Shown here in pieces: positions 1 through 5,636 of a DNA stretch of 5,950 nucleotides (positions are counted from its first letter, which is position 1; each line of letters starts with the position of its first letter). The stretch covers positions 1 through 5,950 of the forward strand of contig JAODBN010000050.1 in NCBI GenBank assembly GCA_025463965.1. The letters are read 5' to 3'. A program made the translations under genes and the position numbers. The notes below the pieces were generated by a model, which was given only the letters and a program-made list of their open reading frames with translations, was not told where the DNA came from and made no database searches. This DNA is from Acidimicrobiaceae bacterium (GTDB taxonomy: Bacteria > Actinomycetota > Acidimicrobiia > Acidimicrobiales > Bog-793).

Positions 1-576
1 GAACCAGCCAGCGCGCCGCACGCTTGCCAGCGCCGTCCAGGCAAGCAGGATCGGAGCAGCCGCGGTGAGACCTGCAAACGCGAGGTCTATGCGAATACCG
101 AGTCCCTGGGAGAGCGCGGCCGCGAGAGCGTGGGGGCCCAGGGGATAGTCGGGCAGCAGCGGTGAGACAAGCGCCACGGCGCTTGACCGATACGCTTCGG
201 CCAGCAGCAGATGCTCTCCCATGTCGTTGTCGAACGACACACCCAGCGTTCCGGCGCGAGCCGAGGCGGCGAACGGCACGAGCACGAGCAGCGCAACCGG
301 AAGGCCCGCGAGGAGATCCCCAAGTGGCGGCCGATGCTCCGGACGGCGAATCCAGAGCACGAGCCCAGCCGCGACCATCACCGCCGTGACGGCCGCGCTT
401 GTCGCGGATCGTCCCGGGAGGTGGATCGCGGGCACTGCGATCAGAATCATTACCGCGACCCCAACGGGCGGCGCCAGCCAGGACCAGCCTCGCACGCCGC
501 AGAGGGCCAACACCACTTGCCCCAGCACCAACGATCCAAGGCACGTGACACCGGCGGCGAGGAGGAGCGCGAACAT
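1..576 (-). CDS. Polytopic membrane protein, probable GT-C-type glycosyltransferase, N-terminal part (cut by left edge)
   Basis: Reading leftward from the ATG at 576-574, the frame stays open for 192 codons to base 1, so only the N-terminus is present. An in-frame TGA at 609-607 closes the frame upstream and ATG 576 is the only ATG/GTG/TTG start after it; no convincing Shine-Dalgarno precedes it. Hydrophobic segments lie near residues 2-27, 33-52, 60-77, 88-105 and 165-185. Between the fourth and fifth is a loop with an acidic FDNDMGEH motif (residues 115-122), followed by DYPLGPHA (143-150). An acidic motif in the first large outer loop followed by a YPLGPHA-like segment is what polytopic GT-C transferases using polyprenyl-phosphate sugars (GT39/GT83/GT87 style) show. 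The assignment to GT-C is inference; 'polytopic membrane protein' is secure. It follows the GNAT gene after 96 nt on the same strand, so it may belong to the same locus, possibly under separate control. Confidence 0.7.
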   Translation of the reverse strand, partial: MFALLLAAGVTCLGSLVLGQVVLALCGVRGWSWLAPPVGVAVMILIAVPAIHLPGRSATSAAVTAVMVAAGLVLWIRRPEHRPPLGDLLAGLPVALLVLVPFAASARAGTLGVSFDNDMGEHLLLAEAYRSSAVALVSPLLPDYPLGPHALAAALSQGLGIRIDLAFAGLTAAAPILLAWTALASVRRAGWF

Positions 577-672
577 CGGCCGGAAGCATATGGGTCGAGG
601 TGGCCGTCAGGTTCAGGCGCCTCGTTGGAGGTCCGCGCCACACGTTTCCGCGTGGGGGGCGGCGATCAGGCT
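577..672 (-). other. 96-nt intergenic gap downstream of the GNAT gene
   Basis: This is the only sizeable gap between the GNAT stop (TAG, 675-673) and the next start (ATG, 576). It contains one clear hairpin (638-655). I could not find a convincing -10/-35 pair or a good Shine-Dalgarno for the gene at 576, so I cannot tell whether that gene has its own promoter or is read through from the operon upstream. Confidence 0.5.
638..655 (-). terminator. GAAA-tetraloop hairpin after the GNAT stop; possible weak or Rho-dependent terminator
   Basis: In the minus-strand transcript this segment reads as a 7-bp stem (CCACGCG paired with CGTGTGG, one G-U wobble) closed by a GAAA loop, a stable GNRA-type tetraloop. 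It begins 17 nt after the GNAT stop codon. The same DNA read on the plus strand has an A-C mismatch at the wobble position, which favours the minus-strand RNA as the folded form. No U-tract follows, so it is not a standard intrinsic terminator. It could be a 3'-end stabiliser, part of a Rho-dependent terminator, or chance. Confidence 0.3.
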
Positions 673-1740
673 CTAGAGATCGTCCGAATCAATCCACATG
701 AGGTGCCAGTCCCGCTCGGCCGATATCTCCTCCACCGCAACGGCGTCACTCAAAGCACGGACGATCAATTTGAATGTAAACGGACTCCTGAGGAACCCAA
801 AGCGCGTCAAACGGTATTCGCGTGCCCGAAGTGTCGACATCATCGTCACGATCGCCTCGGCACCGTGCCGCTTCGCCTCGTTATCAACGTGCCGGTAGAG
901 CGTGGGCAACGCGCGCTCCTCTCCCTTCAGCACCATCAGGTCGAGCAGCGCGAAGGAAGGAATCCCGTGCAGGAGAGACCGTCGCGCCACCGCCGCGGCC
1001 ACCACCGCCTCGTCGCGATACACGAGGAACGCCCGGTACTCGGTGCCCGGAGCGCTGAGACGCCAGTCATAGAAATCCGGGCTCTTGACGAGGTGGTTCC
1101 GAACGGACTTCGACCACTCTTCGACAAAGGCCTCGAACGAGCGCGAGCGGAGCAACTCTCGGGGAGCGCCCACGCTGGGCTCGTAACCCTCTTGTGGGCG
1201 CGCGGCCCGCAGCGCTTGATATGCGGCAATTGCAAGGTTTGCGACCGGCGTTAGCAACGACAGGTGTTTGGACTTCAGGATCGCATTCGCCTTCAGAGGT
1301 CTGAGATACATCGGCAACTGGAACGCGACCTGCCAACCGGCCCTGAGGTGACCGCCCATGACCTCCGGTCTGATCGGATATCCCGTTACGAAGCTTACGT
1401 TCGCAGCCTGCATCTCGGCCAGCGCGTACCTTCCGAGCTCCGTGAACACCCCTTTTCCTCGCGCCTGCGAGCTGGTCATGACGTCACATACCATCCCCCC
1501 GCGCACGTTGCGATCGCCCAGCTGATAGGGATATGGGATGGCGGCGTAATAGCCGAGCATCTTGCCATCCTCGGTCGCTTCGTACTCGTAGGACGGCGGG
1601 GCAGCCGGGGCGTGGTGAAACTTCCAGAGGTAGTGCTCAACGGAGGCCAGGGCCGTCCCCTTGTTCTCCGGAAAGGCATCCTCGAACAGCTCCTGCCGCT
1701 GCGATAGTCGCTCACGGTGATCGAAGTGCGCGAACTCCAT
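673..1740 (-). CDS. GNAT-family N-acyltransferase, two-domain type (355 aa)
   Basis: The protein is predicted to transfer an acyl group from an acyl-CoA to an amine, in the cytoplasm. The N-terminal half holds a GNAT core: a beta strand (VCDVMTSSQ, residues 84-92), then the acyl-CoA pyrophosphate loop QARGKG (92-97), then helix FTELGRYALAEM (99-110). At 355 aa it is about twice a single GNAT domain. A second GNAT-like half runs from about residue 222, with strands LLDLMVLK (265-272), helix LPTLYRHVDNEAKRHGA (278-294) and a YRLTRFGFLR segment (309-318), but lacks an obvious CoA loop. The C-terminus ends in an acidic DSDDL. This arrangement occurs in GNAT proteins encoded in polysaccharide loci. 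The ATG lies 2 nt after the SDR stop, which indicates translational coupling and a shared pathway. N-acylation of an amino sugar is the likely role, but the substrate is unknown. Confidence 0.8.
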   Translation of the reverse strand: MEFAHFDHRERLSQRQELFEDAFPENKGTALASVEHYLWKFHHAPAAPPSYEYEATEDGKMLGYYAAIPYPYQLGDRNVRGGMVCDVMTSSQARGKGVFTELGRYALAEMQAANVSFVTGYPIRPEVMGGHLRAGWQVAFQLPMYLRPLKANAILKSKHLSLLTPVANLAIAAYQALRAARPQEGYEPSVGAPRELLRSRSFEAFVEEWSKSVRNHLVKSPDFYDWRLSAPGTEYRAFLVYRDEAVVAAAVARRSLLHGIPSFALLDLMVLKGEERALPTLYRHVDNEAKRHGAEAIVTMMSTLRAREYRLTRFGFLRSPFTFKLIVRALSDAVAVEEISAERDWHLMWIDSDDL

Positions 1741-1742
1741 GT

Positions 1743-2483
1743 CTAGCCGTACATCCCGCCGTTGATGTGAAGGACCTGTCCAGTTGTGTACCCGCTGTCA
1801 TCGCTCAGGAGATGTGAGACCATCCCACCCACCTCTGCAACCGTGCCAAAGCGGGCTGCCGGTATCTGCTGGCGGATACCCTCGCGCAAATCGTCGGGGA
1901 CGGTGTACAGCATTCCGTAATCGAAGTACCCGAGGGCCATCACGTTGGCGGTGATATGCCGCGTGGTCAGCTCACGGGCGATCGCCTTGGTGAAGCCCAC
2001 GATCCCAGCCTTGGCGGCGCAATAGTGGGACGTGCCCGGAACCCCTGTGAACGCCACGACGCTGGACGTGTTGATGATTCTGCCCCCATCCGCGTCGCGC
2101 ATCGCCGGGATGAACTCCCTGCACACCAGGAACGTCGTCGTCAGATTGCTGGCGATGACTCGCTCGAATTCATCGAGCGAGAGCTTCCAGCTCATCGCGT
2201 TAGAGCTTGATCCGGCCAGGTTGATCAAACCCCACGGCGTTCCGAGCGCGCCACGAACGCCTTCACCAAACGCTCGGACGTCGTCCTCCTTTGTGAGGTC
2301 GGCACGGAAGCAGTGCTTCTCCGGGTCCAAGCCGTGCTGCTGAAGTACAGCGAACAGCTTGTCGGGTGAGGACGTGTGGTACTGAACGGCCAGACGAGTG
2401 ATCCCGTTCTGCAGGAGATAATCGGTGAGTGCCACTCCGATCCCCCCGCTCGCGCCGGTCAAGACGATGGTGCGCCCAGCCAC
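1743..2483 (-). CDS. Short-chain dehydrogenase/reductase, FabG-like (246 aa, GTG start)
   Basis: This is an NAD(P)-dependent classical SDR of the 3-oxoacyl-ACP-reductase type. The dinucleotide motif TGASGGIG is at residues 9-16, NLAG at 88-91 (usual form NNAG), structural Asn113, catalytic Ser141 in the NTSS segment, and Tyr154/Lys158 in YCAAK. The C-terminus HINGGMYG matches the FabG ending. I chose GTG at 2483-2481 because it gives MAGRTIVLTG, the normal family N-terminus and a length of 246 aa, and lies 2 nt after the glycosyltransferase stop. The ATG further upstream (2579) would add 32 residues that overlap that gene in another frame. Oddities are NNAG changed to NLAG, and Leu184 where the family usually has Pro in the NxxxPG motif after strand 6. 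The context points to reduction of a sugar or acyl intermediate rather than housekeeping fatty-acid synthesis, but FabG activity cannot be excluded. Confidence 0.88.
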   Translation of the reverse strand: MAGRTIVLTGASGGIGVALTDYLLQNGITRLAVQYHTSSPDKLFAVLQQHGLDPEKHCFRADLTKEDDVRAFGEGVRGALGTPWGLINLAGSSSNAMSWKLSLDEFERVIASNLTTTFLVCREFIPAMRDADGGRIINTSSVVAFTGVPGTSHYCAAKAGIVGFTKAIARELTTRHITANVMALGYFDYGMLYTVPDDLREGIRQQIPAARFGTVAEVGGMVSHLLSDDSGYTTGQVLHINGGMYG

Positions 2484-2485
2484 GG

Positions 2486-3226
2486 CTAAAGCGCCCCATC
2501 GGCCGGCAGGCGCTCGAGGGGAACATTGCGGCGCTTGTGCTGAAGCTCGATCGCGACGAGCACCCGCGTGACGTACCACATGCTCGCAATCGCGCCAGCG
2601 CTTCCGCGGCCGTACGCGCGTGGCGTCATCGTGATGGGATGCTCGACGATCTTCGCCCCGGCGCGACCAGCCTCGATCAGCGCCTCCACGGAATCAAGGT
2701 ATTCAACGGGATAATCGGCGGCGAATCGGTCGAGTAGCGGGCGTCGTATAGCGCGGAAGCCGGAGCTGGAGTCAAGGATCCGGACACCGGCCACGCGTCT
2801 GACTCTCGCGGAGAGAGCTCGCATCGCCAGGCGGCGTCCGATGCTGACCGGGTAATTACCGGCCCCGGCGGCAAAGCGTGAGCCGACGACCATGTCGGCT
2901 CCCGATTCACGCAGGGCATCCAGGAGCGTGTCGACCTGACCCGGGTCGTGCTGGCCATCGGCGTCGACTTGGACCACCGTGCCGTAACCCCACTCGAGCG
3001 CCCAGCGAAACCCGCATCGCAGGGCTCCGCCGATCCCGAGGTTGACCGGCAGCCGAAGGACGTGGGCGCCGGCGTCGGCCGCACGATCTGCCGTGCGGTC
3101 GACCGAGCCGTCATCGACGACGCAGACGTCGTACCCGAGGCCACGACAAGCGTCCACGACGCTCCCCACGCTGCGCTCCTCGTTGAGGGCGGGAACGACA
3201 AGCAGCACGCGCCCAGGTGGGATCAT
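2486..3226 (-). CDS. Family 2 glycosyltransferase, DPM1/DPG-synthase-like (246 aa)
   Basis: This is a GT-A-fold, inverting glycosyltransferase of the dolichyl/polyprenyl-phosphate sugar synthase group. It would transfer a sugar from a nucleotide donor to a lipid phosphate or growing glycan at the cytoplasmic face. Visible motifs are PALNEE (12-17), VVDDGS (36-41), VNLGIGGALRCGF (61-73), the metal/nucleotide-binding DADGQHDP (88-95), VGSRF (114-118) and SGFRAI (155-160). There is no evident C-terminal transmembrane pair, so membrane attachment may come from the adjacent DUF2304 protein. Two ATGs are possible. I prefer 3226 because it forms an ATGA 4-nt overlap with the DUF2304 stop and has GAGGTGG at a 10-nt spacing; the ATG at 3235 would sit only 1 nt from that site. 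The frame stays open further upstream to 3805, but that part is a shadow of other genes. The sugar and acceptor cannot be read from sequence. Confidence 0.93.
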   Translation of the reverse strand: MIPPGRVLLVVPALNEERSVGSVVDACRGLGYDVCVVDDGSVDRTADRAADAGAHVLRLPVNLGIGGALRCGFRWALEWGYGTVVQVDADGQHDPGQVDTLLDALRESGADMVVGSRFAAGAGNYPVSIGRRLAMRALSARVRRVAGVRILDSSSGFRAIRRPLLDRFAADYPVEYLDSVEALIEAGRAGAKIVEHPITMTPRAYGRGSAGAIASMWYVTRVLVAIELQHKRRNVPLERLPADGAL

Positions 3227-3642
3227 GCGCGCCATCCCACCTCGCGGCCGGGTAGCTCCGCTCGAGTCCGCTCTGCGTCGTCCCCGCGAGCCCCATGAGC
3301 GTCCTGCTCGAGCTCTTGCAGGCGATGCTCGACAAGCGCGGCGTGCTCGCTTAGATCCTGGATCGCGCGAGAAAGCCCCGACAGGGAGATCGACAGCTGC
3401 AGGCAGATCAACCCCAGGAAGGCGATGAGCACTCCGAGCGAGAAACCCGTGGCCGTGAAGCCGAGATGTCGCGCCTGCGATGTGATGGTGCCCAGCAGCG
3501 GTGCTCCCACGAGGCCGATGATCGACACGGCGAGCCAGCCGAAGCCATAGCGGACTGAGAGCATCCGGCGGCGCACGAGGACGACGGTGGAGATCATCAA
3601 GCCAACCGCGCCCGCCATCATGATCGCTGCCTGAATGCTCAT
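3223..3642 (-). CDS. DUF2304 small membrane protein (139 aa)
   Basis: This small integral membrane protein has three hydrophobic segments, near residues 5-24, 36-53 and 66-86. The conserved RRRMLSVRYGFGWL stretch (24-37) links the first two and is typical of DUF2304. After the third segment comes a polar, charged tail with a short heptad-like helix (about 90-114, including IQDLSEH and LVEHRLQELEQ), then a probably disordered end. DUF2304 proteins are commonly encoded next to, or fused with, DPM1-like family 2 glycosyltransferases, exactly as here; they are thought to act as membrane partners of those enzymes, though the molecular role is not established. The ATG overlaps the stop of the preceding gene by 4 nt (ATGA) and has a GGAGG 10 nt upstream; its own stop overlaps the GT2 start by 4 nt. 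Confidence 0.87.
   Translation of the reverse strand: MSIQAAIMMAGAVGLMISTVVLVRRRMLSVRYGFGWLAVSIIGLVGAPLLGTITSQARHLGFTATGFSLGVLIAFLGLICLQLSISLSGLSRAIQDLSEHAALVEHRLQELEQDAHGARGDDAERTRAELPGREVGWRA
3237..3243 (-). promoter_or_regulatory. Ribosome binding site of the GT2 gene (decides the start)
   Basis: The minus strand carries GAGGTGG, 10 nt before ATG 3226 and 1 nt before the alternative ATG 3235. This spacing supports the downstream start. The site lies inside the 3' end of the DUF2304 gene, consistent with translational coupling. Confidence 0.6.
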
Positions 3643-4634
3643 TGGGGAGCGGCCTCCACGGCCGGCCCGACCCCGCCGCGCGCGAACATGAACGCGCCGG
3701 GAAGACTCGCGAGAAACAGGGCAGCAACCGAGAGCACGGAGATAAGGGTCGCATCGGTCGCGGCGATCGATGCTGCACCGAGCAGCACCACATAGCTGCC
3801 CTCACGCACTCCGAATCCGCCGATCGAGATCGGTATCAACGTGACGATGGTCACCAGCGCCAGTGTCACCGCAGCCGTGGCAAATGGGAGATGAACGTCG
3901 ATGGCGTGCGCAAGCATCACGAGCTGCAGGGAGATCAGCGCCTGATAGAGCAGGCTGGATACCAACAGGACGACCAGTGTCCGCGGGTCCCTGGCGTAGC
4001 CACGCAACAGCGTCCGCGACTCTCGTGCCATCTGAGTCAGTTTCGCAGGCACGATAGCCCGCGCCAACCGCGACCCCCGGAACAACGCCACTGCCAGCAA
4101 AAGCGAGCCGATTGCGACTATGGCAGTCACCCACGCCAGGAAGATCTGCGCTCCGCTCGGCACGGTCGTGGACTGTAACGAAAACGAGATCCAGGCCATC
4201 CCCAAGAGACCCACGAGCCCACCCAACCGGTCGACGACGATCGTCATCACGACGCGCGTCAGGAGTGGGCCACGACGAGTGACGAGCAGCGCCCGTGTGA
4301 CGTCAGCGCCGAGCGTGGTGGGAAGAAAGGTGCCGGAGAACGTCGCCACCGAATACACGCGCGCGAGCGACCGCAGGCCCATGTGCACTCCCGCTCCCAT
4401 CAGCAGCCTGCGCCACCGGTAGGCGCCAATCGTGAGCGCCCCCAGCACCAGCCCGACGGCGGCAACCAGATTCAGGGGATGACCGTGACGCAGACGTCCC
4501 TCCATGCGGCTCCAGTCGATATGGGTCGCGACGACGGCGAGTAGGCTCAGCGTGACCACGATCCGTACGGGCAGCGACTCTGCTGCTCGTCCCATCCGCC
4601 CGAGGAGCGAGCGACGCTGAGCTTGAGCCGCCAT
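3639..4634 (-). CDS. LPG_synthase_TM (UPF0104)-family flippase-like membrane protein (331 aa)
   Basis: This polytopic inner-membrane protein corresponds to the transmembrane domain of lysylphosphatidylglycerol synthase (MprF/AglD-like) without the cytosolic aminoacyl-transfer domain. About eight hydrophobic segments are visible, near residues 23-37, 54-71, 93-108, 131-152, 164-184, 218-242, 251-270 and 280-318. Family signatures are RWRRLLMGAGV (73-83), YSVATFSGTFLPTTLGADVTRA split across 94-115, DRLGGL (135-140) and IPISIGGFGVREG (267-279). The family is linked to movement or modification of lipids and lipid-linked glycans; the exact reaction is unproven. I chose ATG 4634 because it overlaps the deacetylase stop by 1 nt (TGATG) and yields the normal family length. 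An upstream ATG at 4787 would add 51 basic, low-complexity residues encoded inside the deacetylase gene. No good Shine-Dalgarno precedes 4634, so translation probably depends on coupling. Confidence 0.88.
   Translation of the reverse strand: MAAQAQRRSLLGRMGRAAESLPVRIVVTLSLLAVVATHIDWSRMEGRLRHGHPLNLVAAVGLVLGALTIGAYRWRRLLMGAGVHMGLRSLARVYSVATFSGTFLPTTLGADVTRALLVTRRGPLLTRVVMTIVVDRLGGLVGLLGMAWISFSLQSTTVPSGAQIFLAWVTAIVAIGSLLLAVALFRGSRLARAIVPAKLTQMARESRTLLRGYARDPRTLVVLLVSSLLYQALISLQLVMLAHAIDVHLPFATAAVTLALVTIVTLIPISIGGFGVREGSYVVLLGAASIAATDATLISVLSVAALFLASLPGAFMFARGGVGPAVEAAPQ
3653..3657 (-). promoter_or_regulatory. Ribosome binding site of the DUF2304 gene
   Basis: The minus strand reads GGAGG, 10 nt before the ATG at 3642. 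It lies within the last codons of the LPG_synthase_TM gene. This is the clearest Shine-Dalgarno in the operon and fixes the DUF2304 start. Confidence 0.6.
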
Positions 4635-5461
4635 CAGCGTGAGCGCATCAACGGAAGCTCGACGGACACAAGCTCGCGGGCGACCTCCGCCAGCGGAGGT
4701 CCCGCCCCCCCGCTGGCGGCGATCCTTGCATCGAGCGCCGGGAGTGTCGCCCCGCGCCGTGTATGAAGAACTCGGCTGGTCAGCCAACCTGCGTAAGGCA
4801 TTGTGAAGAACGGCTCATCCGGATCGATGTCGTAGGGGTGGGAGTAGGTCCAGGCGACAGCTCGATCATCAAGCTCCCGGAGGAATCGACGCGCGAGGGA
4901 CAGCGGTACGTAGCGGAGATAGATCCCCCCCAAGTAGGGAACGAGCGCTCGCCCGGCGCCGCCCACCGGGCACGGAAGCTCGACTACCCCGTTGTCCCAT
5001 CGAAACGGCATGCGTGGAGCTCCAGGCCATCCATGTAGCGGATTGGCCGCAGGCAGTACGCTCGAGGAATACGTGAATCCGGCTCGGGAGATGCTCTCCA
5101 CTGCCCATGCCGTGCCCGGGGTCAGCGAGAAGATGGGCGCACGGAAGCCGACCACGGGTGTCTGGACAATGTCTTCGAGTAGCTCTCGGCCTTCGCGAAG
5201 CTCGTCCGCCAGCCGGGCAGGGCCGACGTCGCCCAGGGCCACGTGTCGTAGACCGTGCAGTCCGATCTCGTGGCCCCCGTCGGCCACCCTCCGGAGGAGT
5301 TGCGGATGAGTTCGCGCGATCTCGCCAACGATGAACACCGTCGCGGTGATCCCGCGCTGCTCCACGAACTCCAGGAAGCGATGGCTCATCGGCACGAATC
5401 GCGCCTCCTGCTTGGGGGACCGGCGGTTGTCCTCGAGATCGAACGTCACCGTCAATGGCAT
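4634..5461 (-). CDS. Polysaccharide deacetylase, XrtA-associated/DUF3473-like (275 aa)
   Basis: This is a carbohydrate esterase family 4 (NodB-homology) protein that would hydrolyse N-acetyl groups from a sugar polymer or lipid-linked precursor in a metal-dependent way. Motif 1 is TFDLED (6-11), with Asp8 as catalytic base and Asp11 as a metal-ligand candidate. Motif 2 is HEIGLHG (64-70), giving His64 and His69. Motif 3 is GFRAP (105-109). The later YSSSVLP (131-137), a GAPRMPFRW segment (147-155), VELP (160-163) and SHPYDID (207-213) follow the order found in DUF3473 deacetylases of exopolysaccharide loci. No signal peptide or membrane segment is evident, so it may act in the cytoplasm or leave by another route. 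The ATG at 5461 gives the canonical start just before the first strand. It is the first gene of the predicted operon and overlaps the next by 1 nt. Confidence 0.92.
   Translation of the reverse strand: MPLTVTFDLEDNRRSPKQEARFVPMSHRFLEFVEQRGITATVFIVGEIARTHPQLLRRVADGGHEIGLHGLRHVALGDVGPARLADELREGRELLEDIVQTPVVGFRAPIFSLTPGTAWAVESISRAGFTYSSSVLPAANPLHGWPGAPRMPFRWDNGVVELPCPVGGAGRALVPYLGGIYLRYVPLSLARRFLRELDDRAVAWTYSHPYDIDPDEPFFTMPYAGWLTSRVLHTRRGATLPALDARIAASGGAGPPLAEVARELVSVELPLMRSR
4683..4719 (-). repeat. Nested inverted repeats with mutually exclusive pairing, inside the deacetylase 3' end
   Basis: A perfect 8-bp inverted repeat with a 2-nt spacer (ACCTCCGC at 4683-4690, GCGGAGGT at 4693-4700) sits beside a 10-bp inverted repeat (CCGCCAGCGG at 4687-4696, CCGCTGGCGG at 4710-4719, 13 nt apart). 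Both use the same central bases, so RNA could form one or the other. They lie about 50 to 85 nt upstream of the coupled start of the next gene. The encoded residues are an unremarkable Gly/Ala/Pro-rich stretch (about 248-260). In a GC-rich genome such repeats can arise by chance. Confidence 0.5.
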
Positions 5462-5636
5462 CGCGCACCAGCCTGGTCCTCCGCTGAAAGACGCGTGCCC
5501 ATTTTTCGGACGGCCGCGACGGTTGCCCTGAGATCGAGGATTCGCTGTCGTCCGATGTTCATGCCAGGCGAGTTTGAACCACGATCCGGCTGGACGATAC
5601 CGGTCCGCCTGAGAGCCAGAGAGACCGCGAGACTGG
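5462..5636 (-). other. 175-nt gap upstream of the deacetylase operon; likely leader/promoter region
   Basis: This is the longest stretch without an assigned gene. It lies between the stop of the right-edge ORF (TGA 5639-5637) and the deacetylase start, so it is the natural place for the operon's promoter, but I cannot point to a confident -35/-10 pair. A sigma-54-like TGGCA core near 5566-5562 lacks the GC element at the right distance. A 36-codon ATG frame (5562-5452) crosses into the deacetylase start; it has no recognisable product. Confidence 0.4.
5478..5482 (-). promoter_or_regulatory. Distant GGAGG upstream of the deacetylase start, followed by a small hairpin
   Basis: The minus strand has GGAGG 16 nt before ATG 5461, too far for a normal Shine-Dalgarno. 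The 11 bases that follow (5477-5467, ACCAGGCTGGT) form a perfect 5-bp inverted repeat around one base. If folded, this would shorten the effective spacing. No nearer site or better in-frame start is present. Confidence 0.3.

Larger units (their letters stand above)
673..5461 (-). other. Predicted six-gene translationally coupled glycan operon
   Basis: Six genes follow one another on the minus strand: deacetylase, LPG_synthase_TM protein, DUF2304, GT2, SDR, GNAT. The junctions are a 1-nt overlap (TGATG at 4634), a 4-nt ATGA overlap (3642-3639), a 4-nt ATGA overlap (3226-3223), a 2-nt gap (2485-2484) and a 2-nt gap (1742-1741). No space for internal promoters or terminators exists between them. 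This implies co-transcription and a shared role in making a surface glycan or glycolipid. Confidence 0.8.

Noticed and set aside
211..1254. Plus-strand open frame of 347 codons
   Set aside because: It runs antisense through the GNAT gene, the gap and the GT-C-like gene. Its product is rich in Arg, His, Pro and Gln with no motif, as expected of an antisense frame in GC-rich DNA.
3227..3805. Upstream extension of the GT2 frame to an ATG at 3805
   Set aside because: The added 193 residues are Arg/Pro/Ser-rich and overlap the DUF2304 and LPG_synthase_TM genes in another frame. Family length and the Shine-Dalgarno support the start at 3226.
3642..4178. Plus-strand open frame of 178 codons
   Set aside because: It is fully antisense to the LPG_synthase_TM gene, has low-complexity polar composition, and no recognisable domain.
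5452..5562. 36-codon ATG frame in the leader, overlapping the deacetylase start
   Set aside because: It might be a leader peptide, but it has no clear ribosome binding site, no attenuation-type residue run and no recognisable product. The frame also stays open further upstream, so the ATG is not special.
5551..5566. Sigma-54-like promoter with a TGGCA core
   Set aside because: At the spacing where GC should occur the sequence has GG, so the -12 element is missing.
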